A DNA stretch of 11,908 bases from Oehlia diaphana (taxonomy: Eukaryota > Glomeromycota > Glomeromycetes > Glomerales > Glomeraceae): contig QZLH01001469.1 in NCBI GenBank assembly GCA_003833135.1, forward strand, positions 7,163 through 19,070. The letters run 5' to 3'. The notes under the pieces were generated by a model that saw only the letters and a list, made by a program, of their open reading frames with translations, was not told the DNA's origin and did not search any database. The position numbers and the translations under genes are program-made. Below, in pieces: positions 1 through 8,587 of this stretch; the stretch's first letter is position 1; every line of letters starts with the position of its first letter.

Positions 1-362
1 TAAAGGGTTAAAATATTCAAAAATATCAATTTTTATTTTTCTCAGTTCATAATCTACTTGCTTGACTATCAAGTCAAAAATGGGTCCTTTTTATAAAATT
101 TAAAATGGCAATTGGTGTAAAGAACTATGTAATACGAAACATTACATATATCCAGTTTATACTCTTATGATAGGAGTTCATCTAAAATGATTAACTCTTC
201 CTAATTTGTAAAATCTAATTGATCGTCCTATTATTTGGCACAATTAATGATCTACATCTATATTCTAGAATTCTTAACTGATGATCTGCATTACTGTTAA
301 TACTTATCCTAATTTACTGCGCCTTACATATTAACTATTAGTCGATTTCTGTATACTACACT
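1..362. other. AT-rich stretch without a recognisable gene
   Basis: I see no gene, RNA gene or clear repeat here. The stretch is low-GC with stops in all frames. A short minus-strand frame is open across roughly positions 1-80 and runs off the window edge. It shows no motif I recognise and is too short to call. Confidence 0.5.
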
Positions 363-530
363 GCAAATATTCCACAATTGAATTGCGGTACTTTGGATAT
401 TTGCGGATTTGCGGAATATTTGCAGAATTGCGGATAATTGCGGATTTGTGGATCTGCGGATTTTAGATTTAAAAATCCGCAATGTTCCGCAATACCGTAA
501 ATCGCAATTATTCCGCAATTACATATTTGC
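363..530. repeat. GCGGA-rich fold-back (MITE-like) repeat
   Basis: This is an imperfect inverted repeat built of recurring TTGCGGA / TCCGCAA words. Its centre is a perfect 9-bp hairpin: GCGGATTTT (456-464) and AAAATCCGC (472-480) around a 7-base loop. Imperfect arms extend outward, and GCAAATAT at 363-370 pairs with ATATTTGC at 523-530. The words point one way left of the centre and the other way right of it, as expected for a fold-back element. Short open frames on both strands here are products of the repeat, not genes. Arrays of this kind are, from memory, common in Rhizophagus genomes; that link is inference. Exact ends are uncertain by tens of bases. Confidence 0.7.
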
Positions 531-648
531 GGCACCATTCTTACTTACAATTATTGTATCAGCAAAATATTTACCATTTACAGCAAAGTAGAAGGGATAT
601 AGATCTGTTAGAATTTAATTGAGACAGACTCTATGAGCGATATGAGAA

Positions 649-2507
649 ATGAAAAAACAAGATCTAAACAGAATACCAGAATAATTTAAATTTGCAGTGA
701 TAAATTTTGGTGCTTCAGAATAATCCACTAATTAAGTAAACATAGTAGGAATACCTTATCCATATTTTGATTGGAATGATAATATCTCAGACTTTCTTGT
801 GCAACTTAGACTAGACTTACAGAATCAGGGAATAGGTCCAAATGATAATCTAGCAGGTCCTCCAACAGGAAGAGATAATGCAATAGACATTTAAGAACCT
901 GTCAATGATGAGATTACTACAAAGCAGAATTGATGGGAGTTAACTAACTTACTTGATAATACAGAGTAGGCTAACTAGTTGTAGTAAATGGCAAACTGTA
1001 GTACAGATAAAAGCTAATGCATTAAATGAGGCTATTGGCCAACCAGGAAATACAATAGTCAAGTTAAGAGCTGTAGAAGATGCTTAAAATGAAGACTGGC
1101 ATATAGCAGGTGGCTGTTCTATTAATGCTTCTATAAATGCACCAAATGCTAATGCTGAAAATACAGTAGTTGTAGCTGGTACTCAATTTGGTCAAACTAT
1201 ATGATAGTTAAAAACTCATTTTCCTATAGTAGAAGAGGAACTTCAGGATTTGATGTATAGAACAATCAAAAAGGAAAATATAATTATAAATGAATTATAT
1301 AGAAAAATATTATGTATAGGTAGATGAGCCAATTATAGACTTGAAGAATTACGTAAAAAGTTCTTAGATGTCTTATTACTTTTATAACTTGAAAAAGCTG
1401 AGAATATTAGTGAATATTTGCCATTAGATGAATTGGCTAAAAAGCTTTATAAGATAGAGTTACACTGAATAGCTAGACATAAAAGAGATAAAATATTTGA
1501 TCCACTAGTATCTAATTAAATATCTCAGCAAATATATGAACCCTCACCTGTTTTAGCCTTGCAACAATAAGAAATATTTTTAGAAGATATGCAAAAAGTA
1601 ATTCAAAATGCATTAGTACAATAAAAAACTGAAAACCAGGCATTAGTAAAAAAAGTTACAGAATTACAATCTCAAATGACTCAACAAGTGCAAGTACCTG
1701 CTTCACAAACAGTCAAACCAGTTAGACAGCCAAGAGGTCTACCATCTTTATTGAAAATAAAGGAATGTTTCAAAAATTATTATATATCAAAATACTTAAA
1801 AGAAATAGATTTATTAAGTAAGAAAGATTTAGATACTGATTATTCTATAAAACCTTTTCAAAGACCTCATCCACAGCAAAATAATAATTCCACTAGATTT
1901 GATAAGATCGAAGAAGAACTTGAGAAAACTCAGAATAATGTAAATCAGTTAGATGGTCTATTTCAGAAAAAAACATACATACAAAAATATAGAATTTGTA
2001 GAGAAACAGACTATAGCAAAGGAAGTTGTTCAAATAGACCAATAGCTCAATCTAATTTCACTCAGTCATATTTTACGCCTCTTACATTTACAGTTCCTCC
2101 CAATTCAGATAATGATGACAATGATAATGGGATAGTTATGAAGAAAAAATAAAAAAGTGGTATAATCTATATATTGATAAAAAAAAAACAGGTAAATGAA
2201 AAGTTGGCCGGTAATATTAATGTGATCTCACCTCTAAAATCTAGCCAACCTGAAATATACGATCAGCTATTGTCTAAGCTCTCACCATCAATACGAAAAA
2301 TGTGCTTATCTTGAAAAGTTTAGGAAGAGGAATCAAAAGAATCAGATAATTGGTTATCATCTTTACAATATCTGAATGCTAATATAAATGACTTAACTAT
2401 TTCTGAATCTTTTTTAGATACTGGCAGTGAGTTAGGTAGTTTAAATGATCCAGCAATCAAAGTGCTTGGATGGAAGGCTGATAAACCATCTAATTTTGCC
2501 ATAAAGG
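649..2507 (+). pseudogene. gag/retropepsin-like gene, 5' part, decayed and interrupted by a transposon
   Basis: This is a degenerate reading frame of about 1.86 kb. It reads in frame 1 from an ATG at 649 (start uncertain) to about 970, then passes through one or two small frameshifts (970-1010) into frame 2, which it keeps to 2507. In-frame stops lie at 682, 721, 733, 892, 931, 967, 1085, 1202, 1205, 1325, 1385, 1466, 1517, 1568, 1622, 2150, 2312 and 2321. Most are TAA or TAG in Gln-rich contexts; the longest open piece is 1676-2152. The middle resembles the gag-like part of retroelement polyproteins, with charged helices such as VEEELQDLMYRTIKK (about 1224) and a Gln-rich stretch near 1520-1700. 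Near the end, FLDTGSE (catalytic DTG at 2417-2425) marks the start of a retropepsin-like aspartic protease domain. That domain is cut at 2507 by the transposon and resumes at 5973. I see no reverse transcriptase. Family identity is from memory of multicopy Rhizophagus proteins. Confidence 0.72.
2500..2507. repeat. Target-site duplication, left copy
   Basis: CATAAAGG directly precedes the left inverted repeat. It matches TATAAAGA at 5973-5980 at six of eight positions, and both differences are transitions. A G-run (2506-2511) makes the boundary uncertain by a base or two. Joining the flanks at this word restores one continuous protease reading frame, which supports it as a true duplication. 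Confidence 0.75.
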
Positions 2508-2770
2508 GGGGTCGTCTAAAGTGGAGTCAAATCACATAATTCGATATAATATGAGTAAACTAATTTTTTTATGAATCAAGTTTAACATAAACTTGAAAAT
2601 TATAAAATAAGTGTATCTTAGCCTGCTCTACAAGTTTACTTAAGGTTAAAAAGTAGATTTTGAATACTGGTTTTCACTAGCAAAAGCTTTTTTGCTGATC
2701 ATATCTAAAAATAGATAGACAAAAATGAAAAGTCAAATAAGGGGAGTGACACATATTACATAATTATAGA
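2508..2770 (+). repeat. Left terminal inverted repeat of the DNA transposon
   Basis: The first 28 bases match the reverse complement of 5945-5972 at 24 positions and share the words CGTCTAAAG and AGTCAAATCAC. Further in, matching blocks recur in order: AAGTGTAT, a block containing CAAGTTTACTTA, TTTTGAAT, and GAGTGACACATATTAC (GAGTGATACATATTAC in the right copy). The left copy is about 60 bp longer, so the two arms have diverged by indels as well as substitutions. Confidence 0.85.
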
Positions 2771-3278
2771 TTTTTTATGAAGCCGGCCCCCTAGTTAGAT
2801 TATTATTCACGTGATTTATTAAATAATATAATCATTATTAATAGGTATTGTTCTTGATTTCTTGATTTATTCTCTGACCTTAACGCAAAATAAAATAAAT
2901 TGATTTCTTGATTTGAAAAACCATTCAAAGAACTCAATATAAAATGAAAATTTATTTAAAAATTATATCTAATAATGAAAATTTGTTTATAAGAAAGATG
3001 ACTGTAATATAAAATTGAAAGATTACTTTATTATGTATATGAAAGTATTTTTTAAATGAATATTTTTATAAAATTTGAAATGATTTACAAAAAAATTGTG
3101 ATCGTAGTTCACCTAATGTGACTTATTAATACGCGTTTTATGACACGTTCTTCAGCATATTCTTTGGTCTTTAAACATGCAGACTTTTCTAACTACACCA
3201 AAATACAATAAACTTTATATTTATAAAACACCTATAAGCCAATACTAAAGATTTTGCAATGCTTTTAGATATCATCAT
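2771..3278. other. AT-rich leader inside the transposon
   Basis: This lies between the left inverted repeat and the transposase start and shows no gene. It holds a GCCGGC-containing patch (2782-2787), a TCACGTGA palindrome (2807-2814) and long A/T runs. Any transposase promoter would be here, but no specific element can be supported. Confidence 0.5.
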
Positions 3279-5401
3279 ATGGTAAATACAAAAAATCCTG
3301 TATTTCCAAAAGTTAGTCTTTATATAGAATATTCTGAGGCGTGAAAAAAAATTCGACATAAATCTCAAGAAGAGATCGAAAATAAAATTAGAGAATACCT
3401 GGCAACCAAAATTCCAATCCAAAGTTTTTTACAAATTAATCAATCACAACCCAGTCGACCTCAAAGTTCAAAATTCACTCAGGTTAACCAAGTTGCCTTA
3501 CAAAGACCGATTGAAGAAATTATTGTAGCTGATATTACTCCACCTCCTAATGCTGCTGCACAGAAAAAAACCACAGAAGTCATTAATGCAACCAACACAA
3601 AGCTTGCTGAACCTCAACGGATTTATAATTTCACTATAGATTTGGAGATTCAAAATAATTTGATGGAACGTATGGCAGCTCTCAAGTAAATTCTACATAA
3701 TAAAAATAACAAGATTAAGAAATTGAAGCGTCAGGCAGAATATCAGCGAAAATGCAAGGCAAAAAATTAAAACTCTTACAAGAGAATAAAGAAATAGTAC
3801 AATATGACGCACCTGATCACCCATTCTTTTTGTTTCAATATCCCGATTTACATGAGCATATACATGAATATATTGAGTTTGGAGCTGTGGATAAAAAAAG
3901 AAGAAAAGAAGTTATTAAAGTTAGGACAATTCATCATCTTCGAGAGGATCTTAATTCGAAATATAATGAGTATCTTTCTCGCACCACCCTCAACAATTAT
4001 TTGATGTCATCTCGATCAAATATTAAAGCAGCAAAGACTTACTATCATCCAGCTATAATTGCAAACACCTCTATTTCACGAAATGAAAGGAACGAGCACA
4101 TCGATGAACACTACTGTCTTGCATCTATGAAAAGAGTAAAACAATTTGCAGCTGTATTTCTGACTCACTCTGTTATTATTTTTCAGGACGATAAAGCCAA
4201 AGTTCCTTTTGGTATTGCTGCGGTTAGAAGAATCTTTCAAACCATACAAAGTTTTCAAGAACCAGTTACATTACCTGATCACGATTTTCCAATTGGCATG
4301 CAACAAAAACTTATTCCATCAGTTTATTTACTAATTAATCTGAGTGATACGAATGATACCTTTTGTAATGGCCAACTTTCGATCTTCATACGTTCACAAT
4401 ACCAAGTTGATACGAGCTCTGAAACTCACATGAATGATCTGGATTTGCTAACTCAAGATAGCCGTTTTGATAGGATATTAAAAGTTGATAGCCAAATAAA
4501 ACCAATCTGGATTCTTTTAGTTGATGGAGGTCCAGACAAAAATCTGCGACATATGAAAAACATTCAACAATATTGTAGAATGTTCCAGGCTTTTGACCTT
4601 AATTATCTTTCCATTCAGACGTATGTACTTGGCCAATCAGCGTATAATCCTGTTGAACGTAGTATGGCAACGTTATCACAAAAACTGGCTGATATAATCT
4701 TGCCAATCAATAAGTTCGGTTCTCATCTCAACTCTCAGGGCCAAGTTGTTGATTTGGAGCTTGCAATGAAAAACTTTCGTTATGCTAGTGAAGCTTTGTG
4801 TGCTCTTTGAAAACGTGATCCTATTTTCAGAAAACCTGTCATCACACAATACACTGATCAAAAGAGTTCTCTATTCGGTAATGTTATATTTTCTGAATCT
4901 GAAAAAGAAAATATCAATGAATCAGTTGTGCCCTGGCAGTGGTTAAAAAATCACACAAAAATGTGTCAATACTCACTTGACATTAGGAAATGCAATGATC
5001 ATTCTTGTTGTTCACCTAACTGTTATGAGGAGGCAGCCATTCTTCTTGTAGAAAATGATGGTTTTCTCCCACCTGTGACAAAAGGAAAAGATGGGCATTA
5101 TTTAAATCCACTTTATATATTAGAATATTACGACAAGCTCAAAATACCTGGATATGATGCCCACTGTCCTTCCATTAATATTAACACTTATAGTCATCTT
5201 TGCTGTTCCAAATATAATGCATACTTTTCAACACTTTCTATAGTTGCTCAACATAAGAAAAATTAACATCCAAAACGATGAGAAAGACCTGCCAGGAAAA
5301 AGGCATTTACTAATTCTGTCGATGATTTTTCAGTTGTACCTGCATGTAATGTACAAGTCTTAATCATAAATGACCGAGAAGTACTATCAGGAGGTGAATA
5401 A
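3279..5401 (+). pseudogene. DDE-type transposase pseudogene
   Basis: The transposase of the surrounding element would have cut and pasted its DNA in the nucleus. From an ATG at 3279 the frame is broken by TGA 3342, TAA 3687, a 1-base shift around 3752-3766 (an A-run at 3761-3766), TGA 4808, TAA 5264 and TGA 5279, and it ends at TAA 5399. The longest open piece is 3752-4810 (352 codons). Its likely catalytic acids are D in FQDDKAK (4187 or 4190), D in LLVDGGPD (4523) and E in NPVERSMATLS (4655). After TGA 4808 the same frame continues with a Cys-rich region and a C2H2-like finger: LCCSK, then Tyr where a second Cys is expected, then His in VAQHKKN. The N-terminal part is Gln- and Lys-rich and includes a basic coiled stretch near 3700-3780. 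The family appears, from memory, in Rhizophagus and in some animals, but I cannot name its superfamily. TGA 4808 and 3342 sit where Trp is expected. Confidence 0.85.
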
Positions 5402-5771
5402 AGACATGAAATTTTAAAATGGAGGAATTCTGGGTTTTTTTTATGAAAAAGTTCATTTTATAAAAGAATTAGGTTTATACGAAAAGATAAATTTTTTTTT
5501 TTGAATAAAAAGTTGCATGATACAAATAGATAATAGAACAAGGAATATAATACATAAAACAAAGAATACGAATAGAACAAAGAATAAATGCATGTGTAAA
5601 AAAAACAGTTAATAAATCACATGGAAAGAATTTTATTGGTAAATTATTGTTTCTAATTCCAGTCATTAAAAGTTAATTCTATTTAATTTATTTGACTAAT
5701 TGTCGTTATGATTAATATGATTAAGTATTACGTGACACATGAGATATTTGAGAACCCCTCTCCCCCCCTAT
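5402..5771. other. AT-rich trailer inside the transposon
   Basis: There is no gene between the transposase and the right inverted repeat. The stretch holds homopolymer runs (T at 5431-5441 and 5491-5502) and a C-rich patch at 5756-5768. A short minus-strand open frame at 5475-5666 has no motif and is taken as chance. If TAA 5399 is itself a decayed Gln codon, the transposase frame would run on to a TGA near 5442. Confidence 0.5.
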
Positions 5772-5972
5772 AATAATTACGTAATATGTATCACTCCTCT
5801 AAATCGAAAACAGCATTCAAAACTCATTTTATCATTCTAAGTAAACTTGCAAAGCAGTCCAAATACACTTAGTATATATGTTTAAAAGATCGTATATATA
5901 TTGCAAAAAATTTTATTTAGAAAATAAATTTTTTTCAAAGTCACGTGATTTGACTTCGCTTTAGACGTCCTC
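5772..5972 (-). repeat. Right terminal inverted repeat of the DNA transposon
   Basis: This is the reverse complement of the left repeat (2508-2770), at roughly three-quarters identity by eye in the aligned blocks. It contains a TCACGTGA palindrome (5941-5948) where the left copy has TCACATAA. The outermost bases read GAGGACGTCTAAAG inward from 5972, against GGGGTCGTCTAAAG inward from 2508. Confidence 0.85.
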
Positions 5973-5980
5973 TATAAAGA
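5973..5980. repeat. Target-site duplication, right copy
   Basis: TATAAAGA directly follows the right inverted repeat and pairs with CATAAAGG at 2500-2507. Both differences are C-to-T or G-to-A, in keeping with the rest of the locus. Confidence 0.72.
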
Positions 5981-6441
5981 GCAATTCCAAGCATATTACT
6001 AATTCATTAGGATGGTATACAGATATGCCAGTTACCTTGAAGAATAAAAAAAATAAGACAGTCACAGTTATTGGAAATTTTGTTTGTATTGATAATGGTA
6101 AAACAGAACTAATGCTATTTTTTGGTATGTCAAATATCCAAAAGCTTTAAGACGTACCTGAACTAAATAAAAACCAGTTTGGCATAAAGTTACATGAAAA
6201 GATATATATTATTCCAATCTTTGGCAGGGCTTCAGTAGTCAAGAATTCACCAAAAAAAGATCAAAACCAAGTATCTACCAACTTTTCTAGCCCAAATAAT
6301 AAGGAGGATTTAAAAAAAAAGTGCTTAAAGCTTGAAGAGCAACTATTAAAAACTGAAAGATAGCTTGACATAGCATTAAATGCAGGTAATATTCTTGCAG
6401 AAAAATGCTCACGACTTATAGAGAATAAATCGGATGCATGA
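5973..6441 (+). pseudogene. gag/retropepsin-like gene, 3' part
   Basis: This continues the gene broken at 2507, now in frame 1. It opens with the second half of the protease domain (SNSKHITNSLGWYTDMPV, about 5977-6030) and includes the hydrophobic-Gly motif LMLFFGM (6112-6129), which matches the C-terminal (I/L)(L)G element of retropepsins. A Lys-rich helix follows, with LKKKCLKLEEQLLKTE and then LDIALNAGN (about 6364-6390). Stops are TAA 6148 (after IQKL), TAG 6361 (after KTER) and TGA 6439; the first two stand where Gln fits. The frame ends near 6430, where the unrelated minus-strand gene (6416-6968) abuts, so the original C-terminus is probably lost. The LDIALNAG module recurs in the coiled-coil gene at 7611-8420, which suggests that this protein family normally continues into a long coiled coil. 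Confidence 0.75.
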
Positions 6442-6968
6442 CAGTTTCTCTAGTAATATTTACTAATTTATTAAGATCAAATTCCCGTCTAGATATATCA
6501 CTCCCTTTAGGAGTATTGGCTACTTTATCTGCAGAAGAAGATTCGTCTTTTAGCTTTATACTAACCTTTTTTTTCTGACTAACTTTATCTTTTCGCCCAC
6601 TAGTTACTGTATCCAGACTATTAGAATTTGCATCATTCTCATTATCCATAGGGTATTCCATATAAGTGATTCCATATTCTTATATGATAGTAGAAGAGGA
6701 AGTATTATGTAAAGATTTCTGATTATTTTCTGAAAATGCTAACAGATTCTATAATTCTACGCCATTTCTCAGTATGTTCAGGAGGTCTCTTATTATTAAT
6801 TATTTTTTGATATATTGTTAATTTTATACGATACTTTTTACACATAATGCGCTAAGCATCTAAAATATTATTTTAAGCATTTCTAATTTCTTCAATAGCT
6901 TCAGGTGACAAATGTTGGGCATCTGATCTAAGAAATTTATGAGTATAGACTGTTTATTTTTTGCTCAT
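6416..6968 (-). pseudogene. Unrecognised decayed gene with an acidic/basic C-terminal half
   Basis: A minus-strand frame runs from ATG (6968-6966) to a TAA at 6418-6416. It is interrupted by TAA at 6956-6954, TAA 6875-6873, TAG 6854-6852 and TAA 6682-6680, with one frameshift between about 6730 and 6760. Each stop sits in a place where Gln reads naturally (for example IRNA*NNILDA*RIM). The N-terminal half is helical (SDAQHLSPEAIEEIRNA, then KRPPEHTEKWRRIIES). The C-terminal half is low-complexity, with DNENDANSNSLDTV followed by the basic run KKKVSIKLKDE. The only piece without a stop is 6416-6661 (81 codons). I do not recognise a domain. It meets the end of the gag/protease gene tail-to-tail, so one of the two probably truncated the other. 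Confidence 0.55.
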
Positions 6969-7028
6969 AGTTTGCTAGTAATAAATCTGTATGATACTAA
7001 TAAAAAATTTGTAGAAAATTTATTTGAT

Positions 7029-7061
7029 ATTAGTTTGGTATTAGTTTGGCATTAGTTTGTT
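7029..7061. repeat. 11-bp tandem repeat, 3 copies
   Basis: The three units are ATTAGTTTGGT, ATTAGTTTGGC and ATTAGTTTGTT, back to back. Confidence 0.8.
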
Positions 7062-7392
7062 ACATATATGTAGTTCGCTTTCTTTACAGTATAGCATGCT
7101 ATAATCATGATTCAAATAAAAATAGGTTTAAAATACATATGCTTCAAATATTATATTTATTTGAAACTAGTTCATTTATTAGTTTTTTATTGGTTTTTTA
7201 TTAGTATGATATTGGTTTAATTCTAAACTCCTTTTTTTATTATTTGAAGAAAAAAAAATGCTAAGAAAAAAAATATCTTCAAGTAAATTATATGGCAAAC
7301 ATACATACGCTGAATGAGATAAATAATGGAGCATCTTTAGTCAGTGTTATATATGAGACATGTTCCACTAAAATTTTAATGTTCCAAACATT

Positions 7393-7425
7393 GTCCCATT
7401 CATGTCCCATTCACATCCCATCCAA
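7393..7425. repeat. 11-bp tandem repeat, 3 copies (GTCCCATTCAT type)
   Basis: The three units are GTCCCATTCAT, GTCCCATTCAC and ATCCCATCCAA, back to back. Single related words (TGTTCCATTCC, TGTTCCAAACA) are scattered on either side. Confidence 0.75.
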
Positions 7426-7610
7426 AAATTGTTTAAATTTATAAATTATCTTATCAGAACAACACCTAATGGGCTATAATTTATATTTAAAATCATGTGA
7501 TTTAATGTTCCAATATTCCAGACATTGCTAAAATCTTTGGATATTCCTAGACCATCCTGTCCTATCACATCTATGAACATGTTCCATTCCTATGACAACA
7601 CTGCCCTTAG

Positions 7611-8420
7611 TATCTGACAATAAATTTAGAAATTCACTATTTAATCGATATTCATCTAAGACAAACTGAGCTTGAGAACCAACTTATTTATTTAAAACAT
7701 GATCTAGATATTGCTTTAAACTCAGGTATTTAGCTTGGCACTAGAAATAGTCTCCTGATAAAAAATAATAAAAGTTTTTTAGAGCGTATATGCCAGTTTG
7801 AAGATGAGATGAAAAAACTCAAAAACCAAATCATCTATAAAGATATTTCTTTTACAAAAGCTAAGAATAATGAAATCACTATAAAATTGGAAAAGATACA
7901 AGCTCTTCAATTGGAAATAAAAGAGTTGAAAACGAAGTATTTTTTAGCTCAGAAAGACTTATTAAAAATGGATTCCCTTAAACGAGAGTTAGCGCAGTCA
8001 AGGCAAAAAGTTAAGCTAAAAAATGTTGACTTAGATCTGAAGGAAAATGAATTAAGCGAAAAAAAGTGTAAATTAATACGGTTGAGGGATGAATTATCCT
8101 CAACGCGAATAGAATTGATGGATAAAAAAGAAGAATTAATGCAGATGAGAGATACTTTATTCTCAATATAAAAGACATTATCAGAGAAAAAGACCTTCCT
8201 TCAAAAGACTAATACTTGTTTAACTGAGCAGATTCTAAAAACATCTAGCGAGTTTAAAATGCTTAGAGATATTAGCAGTCTAGAGAAAAGTAACAAAATT
8301 ACTAGTCCTAAAACATTCTTAGAATCACCTTATTTCTTATTTTTTTGGCATGCATATATATCTTATGGTGTGTATTTTCTTGTCTATATTCATCTTACAA
8401 TAAAGAAAAAAATATTTTGA
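7611..8420 (+). pseudogene. Coiled-coil protein gene, 5'-truncated and broken by two stops
   Basis: One frame stays readable for about 270 codons, with TAG at 7731 and TAA at 8169 as the only interruptions, and it ends at TGA 8418-8420. The first in-frame ATG is 7809, giving an open piece of 120 codons (7809-8171). The matching sequence clearly begins upstream, so 7809 is unlikely to be the true start. The protein is a heptad-like, Lys/Glu/Leu-rich coiled coil (KLEKIQALQLEIKELKTKY; RDELSSTRIELMDKKEELMQ). Upstream it carries HDLDIALNSG, a close relative of RQLDIALNAG in the gag/protease gene (6361-6387, where R is followed by a TAG). Both stops stand where Gln fits. The last 30 or so codons (about 8326-8417) switch abruptly to hydrophobic residues (FLFFWHAYISYGVYFLVYI). 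This could be a membrane anchor, but more likely it is readthrough into flanking DNA after a truncation. Confidence 0.6.
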
Positions 8421-8587
8421 ACTATAAAATACCCTTAAATAAAAATTAAAGTTATGCATTCCTAATCTAATACGTAAAAGAACTAAAAGACAGGACTACC
8501 CCCTATGAAACTTTACCTTATGGATATGAATGAGGCCACAAGTATAGATCATTTCAAAATATTAGTCATTCCGAATTCAGCTATCTT

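Larger units (their letters stand above)
2508..5972 (+). mobile_element. DDE-type DNA transposon with long inverted repeats, non-autonomous by decay
   Basis: The element is about 3465 bp. It is bounded by long terminal inverted repeats (2508-2770 and 5772-5972) and an imperfect 8-bp target duplication, and it carries one decayed transposase gene on the plus strand (3279-5401). It sits inside the retropepsin domain of the gag/protease gene: the residues just before 2508 (SNFAIK) and just after 5973 (SNSKHIT) read as one protein once the element is removed. An 8-bp (possibly 9-bp) duplication and inverted repeats over 200 bp are compatible with several eukaryotic superfamilies, including MULE-like ones. 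The transposase sequence does not let me assign one with confidence. Confidence 0.85.
6969..7610. other. Non-coding AT-rich spacer with short tandem repeats
   Basis: I find no gene here. Besides two 11-bp tandem arrays (7029-7061 and 7393-7425), the word ATGTTCCA recurs at about 7379, 7505 and 7578. Degenerate TTAGTTTTTTATTGGT-type words lie near 7178-7215. Confidence 0.6.

Noticed and set aside
1..94. Minus-strand open frame at the window edge
   Set aside because: It is only about 30 codons without motif, and the sequence upstream of it is full of stops in every frame. It could be the tail of a gene outside the window but cannot be supported.
324..591. Three overlapping small open frames rich in Asn, Cys, Gly and Ile
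   Set aside because: They are translations of the GCGGA fold-back repeat on both strands and have no independent support.
2320..2502. Minus-strand open frame of 60 codons
   Set aside because: It is antisense to the retropepsin DTG region, which is the better supported reading.
649..2507. LTR retrotransposon with long terminal repeats
   Set aside because: No direct long repeats flank the gag/protease gene, and no reverse transcriptase or primer-binding site is visible.
3189..3422. Minus-strand open frame of 77 codons
   Set aside because: It lies antisense to the N-terminal part of the transposase and is hydrophobic with no motif. The plus-strand frame has family features.
4076..4258. Minus-strand and alternate-frame small ORFs within the transposase (also 3804-4004 and 4676-4861)
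   Set aside because: They are shadows of the transposase frame.
5475..5666. Minus-strand open frame of 63 codons in the transposon trailer
   Set aside because: It is low-complexity and hydrophobic, in AT-rich DNA with homopolymer runs, and shows no motif.
2508..5972. Assignment of the transposon to hAT, MULE or Zisupton/KDZ
   Set aside because: The 8-bp duplication and long inverted repeats fit more than one superfamily, and the catalytic motifs seen do not decide between them.
7393..7425. CRISPR-like or satellite array
   Set aside because: There are only three 11-bp units with no spacers, so it is a minor tandem repeat.
649..8420. An alternative genetic code with TAA/TAG read as Gln
   Set aside because: It would explain many stops, but TGA also interrupts the same frames (for example 1202, 1466, 4808), TAG occurs at Trp-like sites in the integrase (10155, 10401), CAA/CAG remain common, and frameshifts are present. 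Transition-driven decay explains all of it.
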